Shown: positions 24,049 through 34,703, counted from the stretch's first letter. The stretch is 35,809 bases of DNA from Methylobacterium aquaticum (GCF_001043915.1 NZ_LABX01000023.1:1-35809); one strand, 5' to 3'. Translations and numbers: made by a program. The notes: generated by a model not told the origin, from the sequence alone.

Positions 24049-24510
24049 CGGGGTCTCTCGCGGTGATCTATCTTTACGTCAGGGCGGATGCCCCAGATCC
24101 CGCAGGCCCAGGCCGGATGCAAGATCCCGAGGCAAGATCCCGACGCGAGATCACGGGCCCGGGCGGCTGTGGGCGACGGGTTCCGGCGGATCCGGTGGAA
24201 GGCTGTCCACAGCGTGCTCAGGGCCCGCCCGGTCCCGCCGGCTGGTGGGCAAAGTCGAGACTCTGCCGGAGGATAGCAGCATCGGGCGCCGGGCGCCGGG
24301 CACATAGTAACCATTCCGTTAAGCTTTTTGGGAAGGTTGGCGCCGCCTGGGTATCCGGCTGGTACTCCTTGCGTCTAAGGTTCTCGTGGTAAACCGCTGA
24401 GATCGCGACGGCTGGCGGCAGGGCGCGGGTTTCGCGGGATCTCGGGGATGATGCGGCGCGGCGGCCCTCGCGGGCTGCCCGGCGGCGTTCATGGCGTAAC
24501 GAGGCGTTCG
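24049..24510. other. 462-bp divergent intergenic region before the giant gene
   Basis: Holds the promoters for the HPt gene and the giant plus-strand gene. Around 24130-24160 there are degenerate repeats of AAGATCCCGA. At 24305-24323 the sequence GTAACCATTCCGTTAAG resembles a CtrA-type site, but its half-site spacing is one base too long. No small gene is evident. Confidence 0.45.
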
Positions 24511-27500
24511 ATGGCGACGGAAAAGAAGCTCAAGGATCCGGCGGAAGCGGCGCTGTCGGCGATTGAGCAGGCCTTGAACCTGGACCATCCGGCCGGTCCG
24601 GACGGCCGGGCGCCCGATGCCCGATCGACGGAGTCTCCGGAGGGCGGCCGGGTCGAGCCCCGGCTGCCCGACGTGCACGACGCCGATCCGTTGGCCGACA
24701 CCCTGGCGAATTCCGGCACTGTCCGCGAGCCCGGCTTCGACGGCAGCCCCCTGCCCGGCTCCCGCGACGGCCGCCGCGAGGGCGGGCTCCTGCGCGAGGG
24801 CGGGCTCCTGCCGCCCGACCGGTCCCTCGTCGCCAACGACGACCGCCGCAGCGTCGGGGCCCTCCAGCAGACCCTCCGCATCGCGCCGTCGCGGACCCCC
24901 TACGCCGTCGCCAGCCTCGCCGCCCTGCTCTGGCTCGCCGTGTTCGCGATCCTCGCCTGGAGCCAGTCCGGCGGTGACCTGCGCGGCTTCGCCTCCGGCC
25001 TCAGCGGCCTTCAAGGCGCGGTCGGCGCCGCCGCCGTGCTCGCTCCGGTGATGCTGTTCTACATCGCCGCGATGCTGGCGGTGCGCGCCCAGGAGATGCG
25101 CCACGTCGCCCGCGCGGTCGGCGAGGTGGCGATCCGGCTCGCCGAGCCCGAGGGCTTCTCCACCGACGCCGTTCTGACCATGTCGCAGGCGGTCCGCCGC
25201 GAGGTCGCGGCGGTCGGCGACGGCGTCGAGCGGGCGCTCGCCCGGGCCGGCGAACTCGAGACCCTGGTGCGCGGCGAGATCTCGACCCTGGAGCGCGCCT
25301 ATTCCGACAACGAGATCCGCATCCGCTCCTTGGTCGAGGAGCTGGTGGCCCAGCGCGAGTCGATCGTCGCCAATGCCGAGCGGGTGCGCGGCGCGATCCA
25401 GGGCTCGCACCAGAACCTGACCCAGGAGCTCGACACCGCGGCCGAGCGCATCGTGACGGCGGTGGACGGTGCCGGCGAGCGGGTCACCGCGGCGCTCGGT
25501 GCCCGCGGCGACGCGATCACGGCGGCGATCGGCGATCGCGGCGAGAGGGTCACGGCCGCCCTGGCGGCCACGGGCGACCGGGTGGTCGAGGCGGTGGCCG
25601 GGCGCGGCGACGACCTGGTCCAGCGCCTCGTCGCCACGAGCGAGGGCGTGAAGGCCGATCTCGGCACCGTCGGCGATTCCCTGAGCCGGGCGCTGGAGAC
25701 CCGCGCCGTCGCGGTGACCGACGCCTTCGAGCGCACCGGCGGCCTCCTCACCCGGACGCTGGCCGAGAATGCCGGCTCCGTCGCCCGCACCCTCGCGGAG
25801 ACCGGAGCCGAGGTCATCGAGGCCCTCAACCGCGAGGGCGCCCAGGTCCGCGACGCCTTCGAGCGCTCGGCGCAGGGGCTGGAGGAGCGCTTCCTCGCCC
25901 GCGGCACCGACCTCACCGAGCGCTTCGCCGAGACGGGCAGCACGATCACCGAGCGCTTCGCCGCCTCCGGCAGCGCCATCGCGGCCCATATTGCGGACCG
26001 CGGCGTCGCCTTGCGCGAGGAGATCGAGCAGGCCGGCAACGGCGTCGCCGCCGCCATCGAGGCCCGGGCGGCCGCCGCCGAGGCCGGGCTCGCCCAGGCC
26101 AGTGACGGCGTCATCACGGCCTTCGGCGACCGCGCCGCCCGGGTGCGCGACGATCTCTCGACCCTGGTCGAGGACGCCGCCCAGGCCCTCGGCGTGCGCG
26201 GCGCCGACCTCTCGGCTCGCCTCGAGGAGACGATTGGACGCGTCGAGGAGGTGCTGGTCGGCCATGGCGGCAACCTGGAGCGCAGCCTCGACCAGACCGG
26301 CGAGCGCGTCGCCACCCTGGTCGCGGAGCGGACCGGCGAGGCCGAGGGCCGGATCGGCCAGGCCCTGGCCGGCCTCGCCGCGGCTTTCGAGGCGCGCAGC
26401 CGCGACCTGGCCGAGGGCCTCGACCGGCGCACCCAGGAGACGCAGGCGGCGCTGGCCCTGGCCGCCGACACCCTGCAAGGCGGCTTCGCGGCCCGCACGG
26501 CCGATGCCGGCGAGGCCCTGCGCCGCACCGCGGACGTGATCGGCGCCGATCTCGACGCCCGCGCCGCCGCCCTGGCCGACCGCTTCCGGCAGGCCGCGGA
26601 ATCCGCGACCGGCCATGTCGGCGAGCAGGCCGAGACTGCCGCCGCCGCCTTCGCCCGCGCGGCCGACGAGGCCAGCCACGCCGTCGCGGCCCGCGCCCAG
26701 ACCCTCGACGAGACCCTGCGCGGCACGATCGAGCACCTGACGCGCCGGGCCGAGGACCTGTCCGCCTCCCTGGCGCTCGCGGCGGAAACCGCCACCGGTG
26801 CCCTCGATGGCCGCACCGCCACCGCCGCGGCGGCGTTCGTGGCCGCGGCCGAGGAGGCCGGTCGCCTGATCGGCGAGCGCACCGACATCGCCGACGCCTC
26901 CCTGCGCGCGGCGCTCGCCGGCCTCGCCGAGCGGGCCGAGGCGGCGGCGGCGGCGCTGACGGCGTCGGCCGACACCGTCGGGGACGCGCTGGAGGCCCGT
27001 TCGGTGGAAGCCGCCGGGATCATGCGCCGCGCTGCCGAGCAGGCGACGGGCGCGCTCGGCACCCGCACGGTCGAGGTGGCGCACATCTTCCGGCGCACCC
27101 TGGAGACCACCGGCGCCGAGCTGGGCGCCCGGGCCGAGGAGGCCGCCGAGGTGCTGCGCCGTGCCGCCGAGACGGCGACCGGTGCGGTCGGGACCCGGAC
27201 CGCGGAGACCGTGGAGGCGTTCCGTCAGGGCGCCGAGGAGGCGAGCGGTGCCTTGCAGGCGCGCCTCGCCGAGGCCGCTTCGTCCTTCGCCCGGGTGGCC
27301 GAGGAGGCGGCGCAGGTGATCGGGGTCCGGGCCGGCGAGGCCGATGCCGCGCTGCACGGCGCCGTGGTCGGCCTGGCGGGCCGGGCCGAGGAGGCCGCTC
27401 TGGCGATCGGCCGCGCCGCCGAGACGGCGACCGGCGCCCTCGACGAGCGGACGCTGGCGGCGGCGACGGCCTTCGCGCAAGCGGCGGAGGCGGCGAGCCG

Positions 27501-30500
27501 CCTGGTGGCCGAGCGCGGCGAGGCGACCGACGCGACCATGCGCGGGACGGTCGAGCGCCTGACACGTCAGGCCGAGGAGGTGACGGCCGCCATCGCGCAG
27601 GCGGCCGAGAGCGCCACCGGCGCTCTCGACGGGCGCACGGCCACGGCGGCCGCGGCCTTCGTGACCGCGGCCGAGGAGGCGAGCCGCCTGATCGGCGAGC
27701 GGACCGAGACCGCGGACGCCTCCCTGCGCACGGCTTTGGCTGGCCTCGCCACGCGGGCCGAGACGGCGGCGGCGGCGCTGACGGCGTCGGCCGACACCGT
27801 CGGGGATGTGCTCGAGACCCGGTCGGTGGAAGCTGCCGAGATCATGCGCCGGGCCGCCGAGCAGGCGACGGGCGCGCTCGGCACCCGCACGGTCGAGGTG
27901 GCGCACATCTTCCGGCGCACCCTGGAGACCACCGGCGCCGAGCTGGGCGCCCGGGCCGAGGAGGCCGCCGAGGTGCTGCGCCGTGCCGCCGAGACGGCGA
28001 CCGGTGCGGTCGGGACCCGGACCGCGGAGACCGTGGAGGCGTTCCGTCAGGGCGCCGAGGAGGCGAGCGGTGCCTTGCAGGCGCGCCTCGCCGAGGCGGC
28101 GGCGTCCTTCGCCCGGGTGGCCGAGGAGGCGGCGCAGGTGATCGGGGTCCGGGCCGGCGAGGCCGATGCGGCGCTGCACGGCGCCGTGGTCGGCCTGGCG
28201 GGCCGGGCCGAGGAGGCCGCTCTGGCGATCGGCCGCGCCGCCGACACCGCGACCGGCGCCCTCGACGAGCGGACGCTGGCGGCGGCGACGGCCTTCGCGC
28301 AGGCGGCGGAGGCGGCGAGCCGCCTGGTGGCCGAGCGCGCGAGCGTGGCCGATGCGACCCTGCGGGGCGCCGTCGACGGCCTGTCGCAGCGCGGCGCGGC
28401 GGTGGCCGCGGCGATCGCCGCGGCGGCCGAGCAGGCGACCGGGGATGTCGATACGCGCACCCTGGCGGCGGCCTCGGCCTTCGCCCGTGCCGCCGAGGAG
28501 GCTGGCCGCCTGGTGGCCGAGCGCGGCGAGGCGACCGACGCGACCCTGCGCGGGACGGTCGAGCGCCTGACACGTCAGGCCGAGGAGGTGACGGCCGCCA
28601 TCGCGCAGGCGGCCGAGAGCGCCACCGGCGCCCTCGACGGGCGCACGGCCACGGCGGCCGCGGCCTTCGTGACCGCGGCCGAGGAGGCGAGCCGCCTGAT
28701 CGGCGAGCGGACCGAGACCGCGGACGCCTCCCTGCGCACGGCCTTGGCTGGCCTCGCCACGCGGGCCGAGACGGCGGCGGCGGCGCTGACAGCGTCGGCC
28801 GACACCGTCGGGGATGCGCTCGAGACCCGGTCGGTGGAAGCCGCCGAGATCATGCGCCGGGCCGCCGAGCAGGCGACGGGCGCGCTCGGCACCCGCACGG
28901 TCGAGGTGGCGCACATCTTCCGGCGCACCCTGGAGACCACCGGCGCCGAGCTGGGCGCCCGGGCCGAGGAGGCCGCCGACGTGCTGCGCCGTGCCGCCGA
29001 GACGGCGACCGGTGCGGTCGGGACCCGGACGACGGAGACCGTGGAGGCGTTCCGCCAGGAGGCCGAGGCGGCTGCCGGCGCCTTGCAGGCGCGCCTCGCC
29101 GAGGCGGCGGCGTCCTTTGCCCGGGTGGCCGATGAGGCCGCGCACGGGATCGGCGCACGGGCCGGCGAGGCCGACACGGCTTTGCACGGCCTCATGATGA
29201 GCCTGGCGGGCCGGGCCGAGGAGGCCGCGCAGGCGATCGGCCGCGCCGCCGACACCGCGACCGGCGCCCTCGACGAGCGGACGCTGGCGGCGGCGGCCGC
29301 CTTCGCCCAGGCGGCGGACGCGGCCAGCCGTCTCGTGGCCGAGCGGACGCAGGCCACCGACGCGACCCTGCGCGGCGCGGTCGAGCACCTGACGCGCCAG
29401 GCCGAGGACGTCTCGGCGGCCCTGGCGCTGGCGGCGGAATCCGCCACCGGCGCCCTCGACAGCCGCCTCGCCGAGGTGGGTTCCACCTTCGACGGCAAGG
29501 GCCGCGCGCTGGCCAACCTGATCGGCCGGCATGCCGAGGAGACCCATGAGCGTCTCGCCGCGACTGGCCGCGACATCGTCGTGGCGGTGGCGAGCCAGGG
29601 CGCCCGGGTCAACGACGCCCTCGACAAGACCGGTGCGGCCCTCGCCAGCGCCGCCGAGACTGGCGGCCGCGCGATCGACGAGGTGCTGACGAACCGCCTG
29701 ACGGCGCTCCAGGAGGCCATCGCCCGCGGCGACATCCTGGCCGACCGCATCTCCCGCGACACCCACCAGCTCGCCGACAGCGTCTCGGGCCGCCTGGAGG
29801 AGATGGACCGCCTCATCACGGTCCAGGGCCGCGCCGTGGCCGAGACCATCGCCGAGCGCACCCGCGAGGCCCGGGAGGCGGTCGAGGCGCAGCTCGGCGC
29901 GCTGGAGGACCGCTCGGCCAAGCGCACCGCCGAGATCGGCGCCACCTTCAGCACCATGGTGGCCCATGTCGACCAGCATATCGGCGCCCGCGCCACGGCG
30001 CTGAACGAGGCGCTGATCGTGCGGGCCGGCGAGATGGCCCGGGTGATGGCCGAGGGCGGCCGCGAGGTCGCCCAGGCCCTCGACGGCCGCGCCGACGAGC
30101 TGGCCCGCGCCATCACCGCCCGCAGCCAGGCGATGAGCGACACCCTGACCGCCCGCGTGAGCGAGATCGGCGACGAGCTCGGCCGCCGCACCGAGGAGCT
30201 GACCCGCTCCCTCGACACCGGCGCCGCGCGCTTCGACGAGCGGGTCATCGCCCGCCTCGAAGCCCTGGCCCAGGCCATCGACGAGCGCGGCCGCATCGTC
30301 GACGAGACCTTCGGCCTCAAGGCCGAGGAGGCCCTGCGCGTGATCGAGAGCCGCACCCGTCGCCTCGACGAGGAGCTGGGCGCCCGCACCCGCGAGCTGG
30401 TCACCTTCGTGGAGACCCACAGCGGCGAGGCGAGCCGCGACCTCGCGCAGCGGGCCGAGGCGATCCGCACCGCCTTCGAGGGCCGCAGCGACGACCTGGC

Positions 30501-33500
30501 GCGCCTCGTCGACGAGCGCACCGCCGCCATGGCGCGGGAGATCGACGCGCGTGGCCAGGCGGTGGTCGGCGCCCTCGCCGGCCGCATGACCGAGCTGGCG
30601 CGGCTGTTCGACCGCGGCGGCACCGCCCTGTCCGATCTCGTCGGCAAGCGCGGCGAGAGCGTGCTCGGCGCCCTCCGCGAGACGATCGAGGAGGCCGACC
30701 GGGTGCTGGCCGAGGGCTCGAACCGTCTTGGCGCGGCCATGGGCGACCGGAGCACGGCCCTCGCCACCCGGCTCGACGAGCAGGCCGCAGCGTTGCGCAG
30801 CCTCCTCGACGGCCAGTCCGCGGCGATGCAGGCCGGCTTCGACGATCGTCTCCGTGCCCTGCACGACGCGCTGGAGCAGCGCTCGGCCGCGGTCCGCCGC
30901 CTCCTCGACGACCAGGCCGGCACCCTCGGCGCCGTGATGGACGAGCGGGTCGGCGCCCTGAGCGGCCTCCTCGTCGCCGGTGGCGACACCCTGGCTGCCT
31001 CGCTCGAGGAGCGCGTCGGCCGGGCGGTCGGCACCGTCGACCAGCGCACCCACGCCCTCGCGCGTCTCTTCGACGACCGCCTCGCCGCCCTCGACACCCT
31101 GGTGGAGAGCCGCGGCGCGGCCTTTGCCGAAGCGGTCGAGGCCCGGGCCCAGGCGCTTGCCGGGATGCTCGACGCCCGCGCCGAGGCGTTCGCCCGGGCG
31201 GCGCAGTCCGGCGGCACCAGCCTGTCGGGCCGCATCGATGCGGCCCTGCGCGACCTCGACGGCCTGATCGAGGCCCGGTCGCAGGCGCTTGAAACCACCC
31301 TCGACCGTCGCGGCGAGGCCCTGGCGGGCCTGATCGCGGCCCGGGGCGAGGAGGCCGCCGGCCTGCTCGAATCCCGCGTCGCGACCCTCGGCGACGCCGT
31401 GTCGCGCGGCGCCGAGGCCGTCGCCGGCCTCCTCTCCGAGCGCGAGGCCGGCCTCGGCGACGCCCTCGACGGGCACCGGACCGCCCTCGCCCGGACCCTC
31501 GACCGTCGCGTCGAGGCCCTGGCGGCCCTGCTGCGCGAGCGCGAGACGGCCATCGCCGGCACGATCGAGCAGGGCGGCGGCAACCTGGTGCGGCTCATCG
31601 ACGGCCGCCAGCGGGCGCTTGCCGAGCTGACCGGTGCCGGCGACGTGCTGGCCCGCCGGGTGCAGGAGCGCATCGACGTGCTCGCCGCCACGATCCGCAG
31701 TGGCGGCGACGCGCTCGCCGGCCTGCTCGACTCCCGCAACAGCGACCTCGCCGAGACCTTCGACGATCGCGGCGCGGCGCTGGCCGCCCTGCTCGATGCC
31801 CGCGTGGCCGAGCTGTCCAATGCCCTCGAGCGCAGCCGCGCCGCCCTCGATGCGGTGCTCGGCGGTCAGGTCGAGGCCCTCGGCCGGCGGCTGGATGCCG
31901 GCGGCGAGGCGGTGGCCGAGCGCCTGCGCGCCAGCGTCGATGCCCTCGGCGGCACCGTCGAGGAGCGCGCGGCGGCCTTCGGTGCCCTGGTCGACGCCAA
32001 GGCGGCGGAGCTGGCCGCGCTGATGCAGGCCCGCACCGAGGCCCTGTCCGGCAGCGTCGACGAGCGCAGCGCTGCCTTCACGGCCCGGATCGACGGCCGG
32101 ATGCGGGCCTTCGCGGCCCTGGTGGCAGCCCGCGGCGAAGCCCTGGCCGACGCCTTCGACGACCGCAGCGACGCCTATGCGGCGCTCGTCGATGCCCGCA
32201 CGGCAGCGCTCACCGCGGCCCTCGACGAGCGGGTGGCGACCCTGCACGGCGCCATGGACGAGCGCTCCGCGGCCTTGGCCGCCACGGTGGACGAGCGCAG
32301 CGCCCAGCTCAGCTCGGGCTTCGACCGCCGGGCGGCGGCCTTCGCGGCGCTGATCGACCAGCGCAGCACCACCCTCACCCGGGCGCTCGCCGAGACCGCC
32401 CGCGACCTGACCCAGACCATCGACGGGCGCGGGGCCGAGCTGAATCGCGGCCTCGCCGAGCGGGTCGAGGCCCTGCGGCAGATCGTCGACGAGCGCGGCG
32501 GCGCCCTCGGGCAGAAGCTCGACGCGACCACCGCGTCGTTGCAGCGGACGATCGACCAGCGCGGCAGCGCCCTGGTGGCGGCGCTGACGGCCAGCGGCGA
32601 GACGGTGCAGGGCCTTGACCGCCAGGTGGCGCAGCTGCGCCACATCGTCGAGGGCCCCGGCACCGAGCTGGTGACGGTGCTCGCCCAGCGCAGCGAAGCC
32701 CTGGAGCGGGTGGTGAGCGAGGGCATGGGCGGTGCCGTGGCGGCGCTCGGCGAACGGGCCGAGACGCTGGCGGCCCTGTCCTCCGAGGCGGCCGAGACCC
32801 TGCGCCGGGCGGCCGACCAGGGCGCGGCCCGGGCGGTCGATGCCCTGACCCGTGTCAACCAGCGCCTCGGTGGCGAACTCGGCGGCCTGATCGGCCGGAT
32901 CGAGGCCGCCTGCGGCGCTCTCCAGGATCTCATCGGCAAGTCCGGCGAGAACCTGTCGGCGATCGAGGGCGGGCTGTCCGGCCGGGTCGAGGAGATCCAG
33001 TCGGCCCTGGCCGAGATTGCCGCCGAGACCGGCAAGGCGTCCGACCGGGTCGCCGAGCAGGTCGGCGCGCTCCAGGGCGCGGCAACCGGGGCGCTGCGCC
33101 AGGCCGCCGGCCTCGCCGCGACGCTCGACGCCCGCGGCAAGGCGCTGACCGAGACCGCCCGCCAGCATATCGGCGACCTCACGGCCGCCGCCGGGCTGCT
33201 CGAAGGCGCCGAGGGCCGGGTCAACGCCTCCCTGGGCGAGCGCCAGGCCGAGATCGACGCCCTGCTCGGCAGCATCGATGCCCGCTCGGCGGCGCTCGCC
33301 GCCGCCACGGAGGGCGTCGGCGCCCGGGTCGAGGCGACGCTGAAGACCATCGAGGCGCGGACCCAGGCTCTGGGCCGCGAGATCGAGGCCAGCGCCCGCC
33401 AGGCCGGCAGCGCCGTGACGGAGGCGTTCGAGCGCCTGCGCGCCGGCACCGGCCAGGAAGGCGAGCGGACCGCCGAATCGGTTCGTCAGGCGGTGGCGGG

Positions 33501-34668
33501 CGCGTCCGGCGAGCTGCGCGAGGCGTTCGGCGATGCCGCCGAGCGCTTCCAGGGCACGGTGGAATCGCTGCGCGGCATGGCGACCGAGATCCGCCGCACC
33601 CTGGAGGAGATCCGCGGCGACCTGCAACGCGGCGTGGTCAGCATCCCGCAGGAGGCACAGGACGCCACCGGCGAGATGCGCCGGGTGGTGGCCGAGCAGA
33701 TCAAGGCGCTCAACGAACTCTCGGCCCTGGTCCAGCGCTCGCCCCGTGCGGTCGATGTCGCGCAGCCCCGTGTCGCGGAAGCGGGCCGGCCCGCCCAGGC
33801 GGTCGCGGCGCCCCTCGCCGCGAAGCCGCAGGCTCCGGCTCAGGCCGCGGCCCAGCCGGCCCTGGTCCAGGCTCCGGCAAGGCCGCAGGCGCCCAAGCCC
33901 GTCGCCCAGGCTCCGAGGCACGCGGCCCAGGCGCCCGCTCAGGCCGCAGCTGTCCAGGCTCCCGGTGCGCAGGCTCCGGGCAACCCGACCCCGGCTCGCC
34001 CGGTTCAAGGGCCGGTCCAAGGGCCGGTTCAAGCCCCGGTCCAGGGCCCGGCCCGCCCGGTTCAGGCTCAGGCAGCGGCCCGCCCGGCCGCGCCACAAGC
34101 GGCGAGCCGGCCCGCCGGCGAGGCGCGGCGCGACGCCGCCCTCCCCCGTGCCGGGACCGGCGGCTGGCTCTCCGACCTCCTCACCCGCGCCTCGCTGGAG
34201 GATGAGGATCAAGCTCCTGCGGCCGCCAAGGTGGCGCCCGCCCGACCCGACCAGGGCACGCCGGTTCAGGGGCGGGCCGAGCCGGGCAAGGCGAGCCAGG
34301 GGGCCGAGACCGACCGGACCGGCTCGGGAGCGATCGACTCGATCTCCAGCAACATCGCCCGGATGATCGAGCACGTCGCCGCGGTGGACCTGTGGGAGCG
34401 CTACCGGCGCGGCGAGACGGACCTGTTCACCCGCCGCCTCTACACCGCGGAGGGCCAGCGGACCTTCGACGAGATCCGCCGCCGCTACCGCGCCGAGCCG
34501 GATTTCCGCCGGACCGTCGACCACTACGTGCGGGAGTTCGAGCGCCTGCTCGGCGAGGTCTCCCGCACCGACAAGGACCCGCGCCGGGCCAACGCCTATC
34601 TCACCTCGGAGAGCGGCAAGGTCTACACGATGCTGGCCCATGCCAGCGGGCGCTTCGAGGGGGCGTGA
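24511..34668 (+). CDS. giant membrane-anchored apolipoprotein-like repeat protein, GPR/RgsE-like polar growth factor
   Basis: Encodes about 3385 residues. The first 130 are charged and cytoplasmic. Two TM helices (about 131-150 and 170-192) anchor it in the inner membrane. Residues about 200-3075 are amphipathic Ala/Glu/Arg/Leu repeats of apolipoprotein type, certain to form extended helices, including three near-identical long repeats (747-1630). A Pro/Gln/Ala linker follows (about 3081-3210), then a conserved-looking C-terminus (IARMIEHVAAVDLWERYRRGE... FTRRLYTAEGQRTFDEIRRRYR... YLTSESGKVYTMLAHA). This layout resembles GPR of Agrobacterium (about 2100 residues) and RgsE of Sinorhizobium, which organise the growth pole; here it is half again as long. 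The homology is my inference from layout and C-terminal features. GAGG lies 6 nt before the ATG at 24511. A strong terminator follows. TTA, CTA and TCA codons are absent throughout. Confidence 0.85.
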   Translation: MATEKKLKDPAEAALSAIEQALNLDHPAGPDGRAPDARSTESPEGGRVEPRLPDVHDADPLADTLANSGTVREPGFDGSPLPGSRDGRREGGLLREGGLLPPDRSLVANDDRRSVGALQQTLRIAPSRTPYAVASLAALLWLAVFAILAWSQSGGDLRGFASGLSGLQGAVGAAAVLAPVMLFYIAAMLAVRAQEMRHVARAVGEVAIRLAEPEGFSTDAVLTMSQAVRREVAAVGDGVERALARAGELETLVRGEISTLERAYSDNEIRIRSLVEELVAQRESIVANAERVRGAIQGSHQNLTQELDTAAERIVTAVDGAGERVTAALGARGDAITAAIGDRGERVTAALAATGDRVVEAVAGRGDDLVQRLVATSEGVKADLGTVGDSLSRALETRAVAVTDAFERTGGLLTRTLAENAGSVARTLAETGAEVIEALNREGAQVRDAFERSAQGLEERFLARGTDLTERFAETGSTITERFAASGSAIAAHIADRGVALREEIEQAGNGVAAAIEARAAAAEAGLAQASDGVITAFGDRAARVRDDLSTLVEDAAQALGVRGADLSARLEETIGRVEEVLVGHGGNLERSLDQTGERVATLVAERTGEAEGRIGQALAGLAAAFEARSRDLAEGLDRRTQETQAALALAADTLQGGFAARTADAGEALRRTADVIGADLDARAAALADRFRQAAESATGHVGEQAETAAAAFARAADEASHAVAARAQTLDETLRGTIEHLTRRAEDLSASLALAAETATGALDGRTATAAAAFVAAAEEAGRLIGERTDIADASLRAALAGLAERAEAAAAALTASADTVGDALEARSVEAAGIMRRAAEQATGALGTRTVEVAHIFRRTLETTGAELGARAEEAAEVLRRAAETATGAVGTRTAETVEAFRQGAEEASGALQARLAEAASSFARVAEEAAQVIGVRAGEADAALHGAVVGLAGRAEEAALAIGRAAETATGALDERTLAAATAFAQAAEAASRLVAERGEATDATMRGTVERLTRQAEEVTAAIAQAAESATGALDGRTATAAAAFVTAAEEASRLIGERTETADASLRTALAGLATRAETAAAALTASADTVGDVLETRSVEAAEIMRRAAEQATGALGTRTVEVAHIFRRTLETTGAELGARAEEAAEVLRRAAETATGAVGTRTAETVEAFRQGAEEASGALQARLAEAAASFARVAEEAAQVIGVRAGEADAALHGAVVGLAGRAEEAALAIGRAADTATGALDERTLAAATAFAQAAEAASRLVAERASVADATLRGAVDGLSQRGAAVAAAIAAAAEQATGDVDTRTLAAASAFARAAEEAGRLVAERGEATDATLRGTVERLTRQAEEVTAAIAQAAESATGALDGRTATAAAAFVTAAEEASRLIGERTETADASLRTALAGLATRAETAAAALTASADTVGDALETRSVEAAEIMRRAAEQATGALGTRTVEVAHIFRRTLETTGAELGARAEEAADVLRRAAETATGAVGTRTTETVEAFRQEAEAAAGALQARLAEAAASFARVADEAAHGIGARAGEADTALHGLMMSLAGRAEEAAQAIGRAADTATGALDERTLAAAAAFAQAADAASRLVAERTQATDATLRGAVEHLTRQAEDVSAALALAAESATGALDSRLAEVGSTFDGKGRALANLIGRHAEETHERLAATGRDIVVAVASQGARVNDALDKTGAALASAAETGGRAIDEVLTNRLTALQEAIARGDILADRISRDTHQLADSVSGRLEEMDRLITVQGRAVAETIAERTREAREAVEAQLGALEDRSAKRTAEIGATFSTMVAHVDQHIGARATALNEALIVRAGEMARVMAEGGREVAQALDGRADELARAITARSQAMSDTLTARVSEIGDELGRRTEELTRSLDTGAARFDERVIARLEALAQAIDERGRIVDETFGLKAEEALRVIESRTRRLDEELGARTRELVTFVETHSGEASRDLAQRAEAIRTAFEGRSDDLARLVDERTAAMAREIDARGQAVVGALAGRMTELARLFDRGGTALSDLVGKRGESVLGALRETIEEADRVLAEGSNRLGAAMGDRSTALATRLDEQAAALRSLLDGQSAAMQAGFDDRLRALHDALEQRSAAVRRLLDDQAGTLGAVMDERVGALSGLLVAGGDTLAASLEERVGRAVGTVDQRTHALARLFDDRLAALDTLVESRGAAFAEAVEARAQALAGMLDARAEAFARAAQSGGTSLSGRIDAALRDLDGLIEARSQALETTLDRRGEALAGLIAARGEEAAGLLESRVATLGDAVSRGAEAVAGLLSEREAGLGDALDGHRTALARTLDRRVEALAALLRERETAIAGTIEQGGGNLVRLIDGRQRALAELTGAGDVLARRVQERIDVLAATIRSGGDALAGLLDSRNSDLAETFDDRGAALAALLDARVAELSNALERSRAALDAVLGGQVEALGRRLDAGGEAVAERLRASVDALGGTVEERAAAFGALVDAKAAELAALMQARTEALSGSVDERSAAFTARIDGRMRAFAALVAARGEALADAFDDRSDAYAALVDARTAALTAALDERVATLHGAMDERSAALAATVDERSAQLSSGFDRRAAAFAALIDQRSTTLTRALAETARDLTQTIDGRGAELNRGLAERVEALRQIVDERGGALGQKLDATTASLQRTIDQRGSALVAALTASGETVQGLDRQVAQLRHIVEGPGTELVTVLAQRSEALERVVSEGMGGAVAALGERAETLAALSSEAAETLRRAADQGAARAVDALTRVNQRLGGELGGLIGRIEAACGALQDLIGKSGENLSAIEGGLSGRVEEIQSALAEIAAETGKASDRVAEQVGALQGAATGALRQAAGLAATLDARGKALTETARQHIGDLTAAAGLLEGAEGRVNASLGERQAEIDALLGSIDARSAALAAATEGVGARVEATLKTIEARTQALGREIEASARQAGSAVTEAFERLRAGTGQEGERTAESVRQAVAGASGELREAFGDAAERFQGTVESLRGMATEIRRTLEEIRGDLQRGVVSIPQEAQDATGEMRRVVAEQIKALNELSALVQRSPRAVDVAQPRVAEAGRPAQAVAAPLAAKPQAPAQAAAQPALVQAPARPQAPKPVAQAPRHAAQAPAQAAAVQAPGAQAPGNPTPARPVQGPVQGPVQAPVQGPARPVQAQAAARPAAPQAASRPAGEARRDAALPRAGTGGWLSDLLTRASLEDEDQAPAAAKVAPARPDQGTPVQGRAEPGKASQGAETDRTGSGAIDSISSNIARMIEHVAAVDLWERYRRGETDLFTRRLYTAEGQRTFDEIRRRYRAEPDFRRTVDHYVREFERLLGEVSRTDKDPRRANAYLTSESGKVYTMLAHASGRFEGA
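26749..29400 (+). repeat. three long near-identical repeats inside the giant gene
   Basis: Unit A 26749-27570 (822 bp), unit B 27571-28578 (1008 bp) and unit C 28579-29400 (822 bp). Landmark CATGCGCC occurs at 27021, 27843 and 28851. Unit B is longer by 186 bp (62 residues), an extra internal sub-repeat near 28340-28530 ending GRLVAERG. Long stretches are base-identical between units. A short fourth piece begins at 29401. Confidence 0.88.
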
Positions 34669-34703
34669 GCCCCTGAAGGCAAAAGTCCGCCCGACATGAA
34701 CGA

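Noticed and set aside
24305..24323. CtrA binding site before the giant gene
   Set aside because: Sequence resembles TTAA-N7-TTAA, but the first half-site is GTAA and the spacing is 8.
26749..29400. CRISPR-like or satellite array
   Set aside because: The repeats are in-frame coding modules of 822-1008 bp without spacers.
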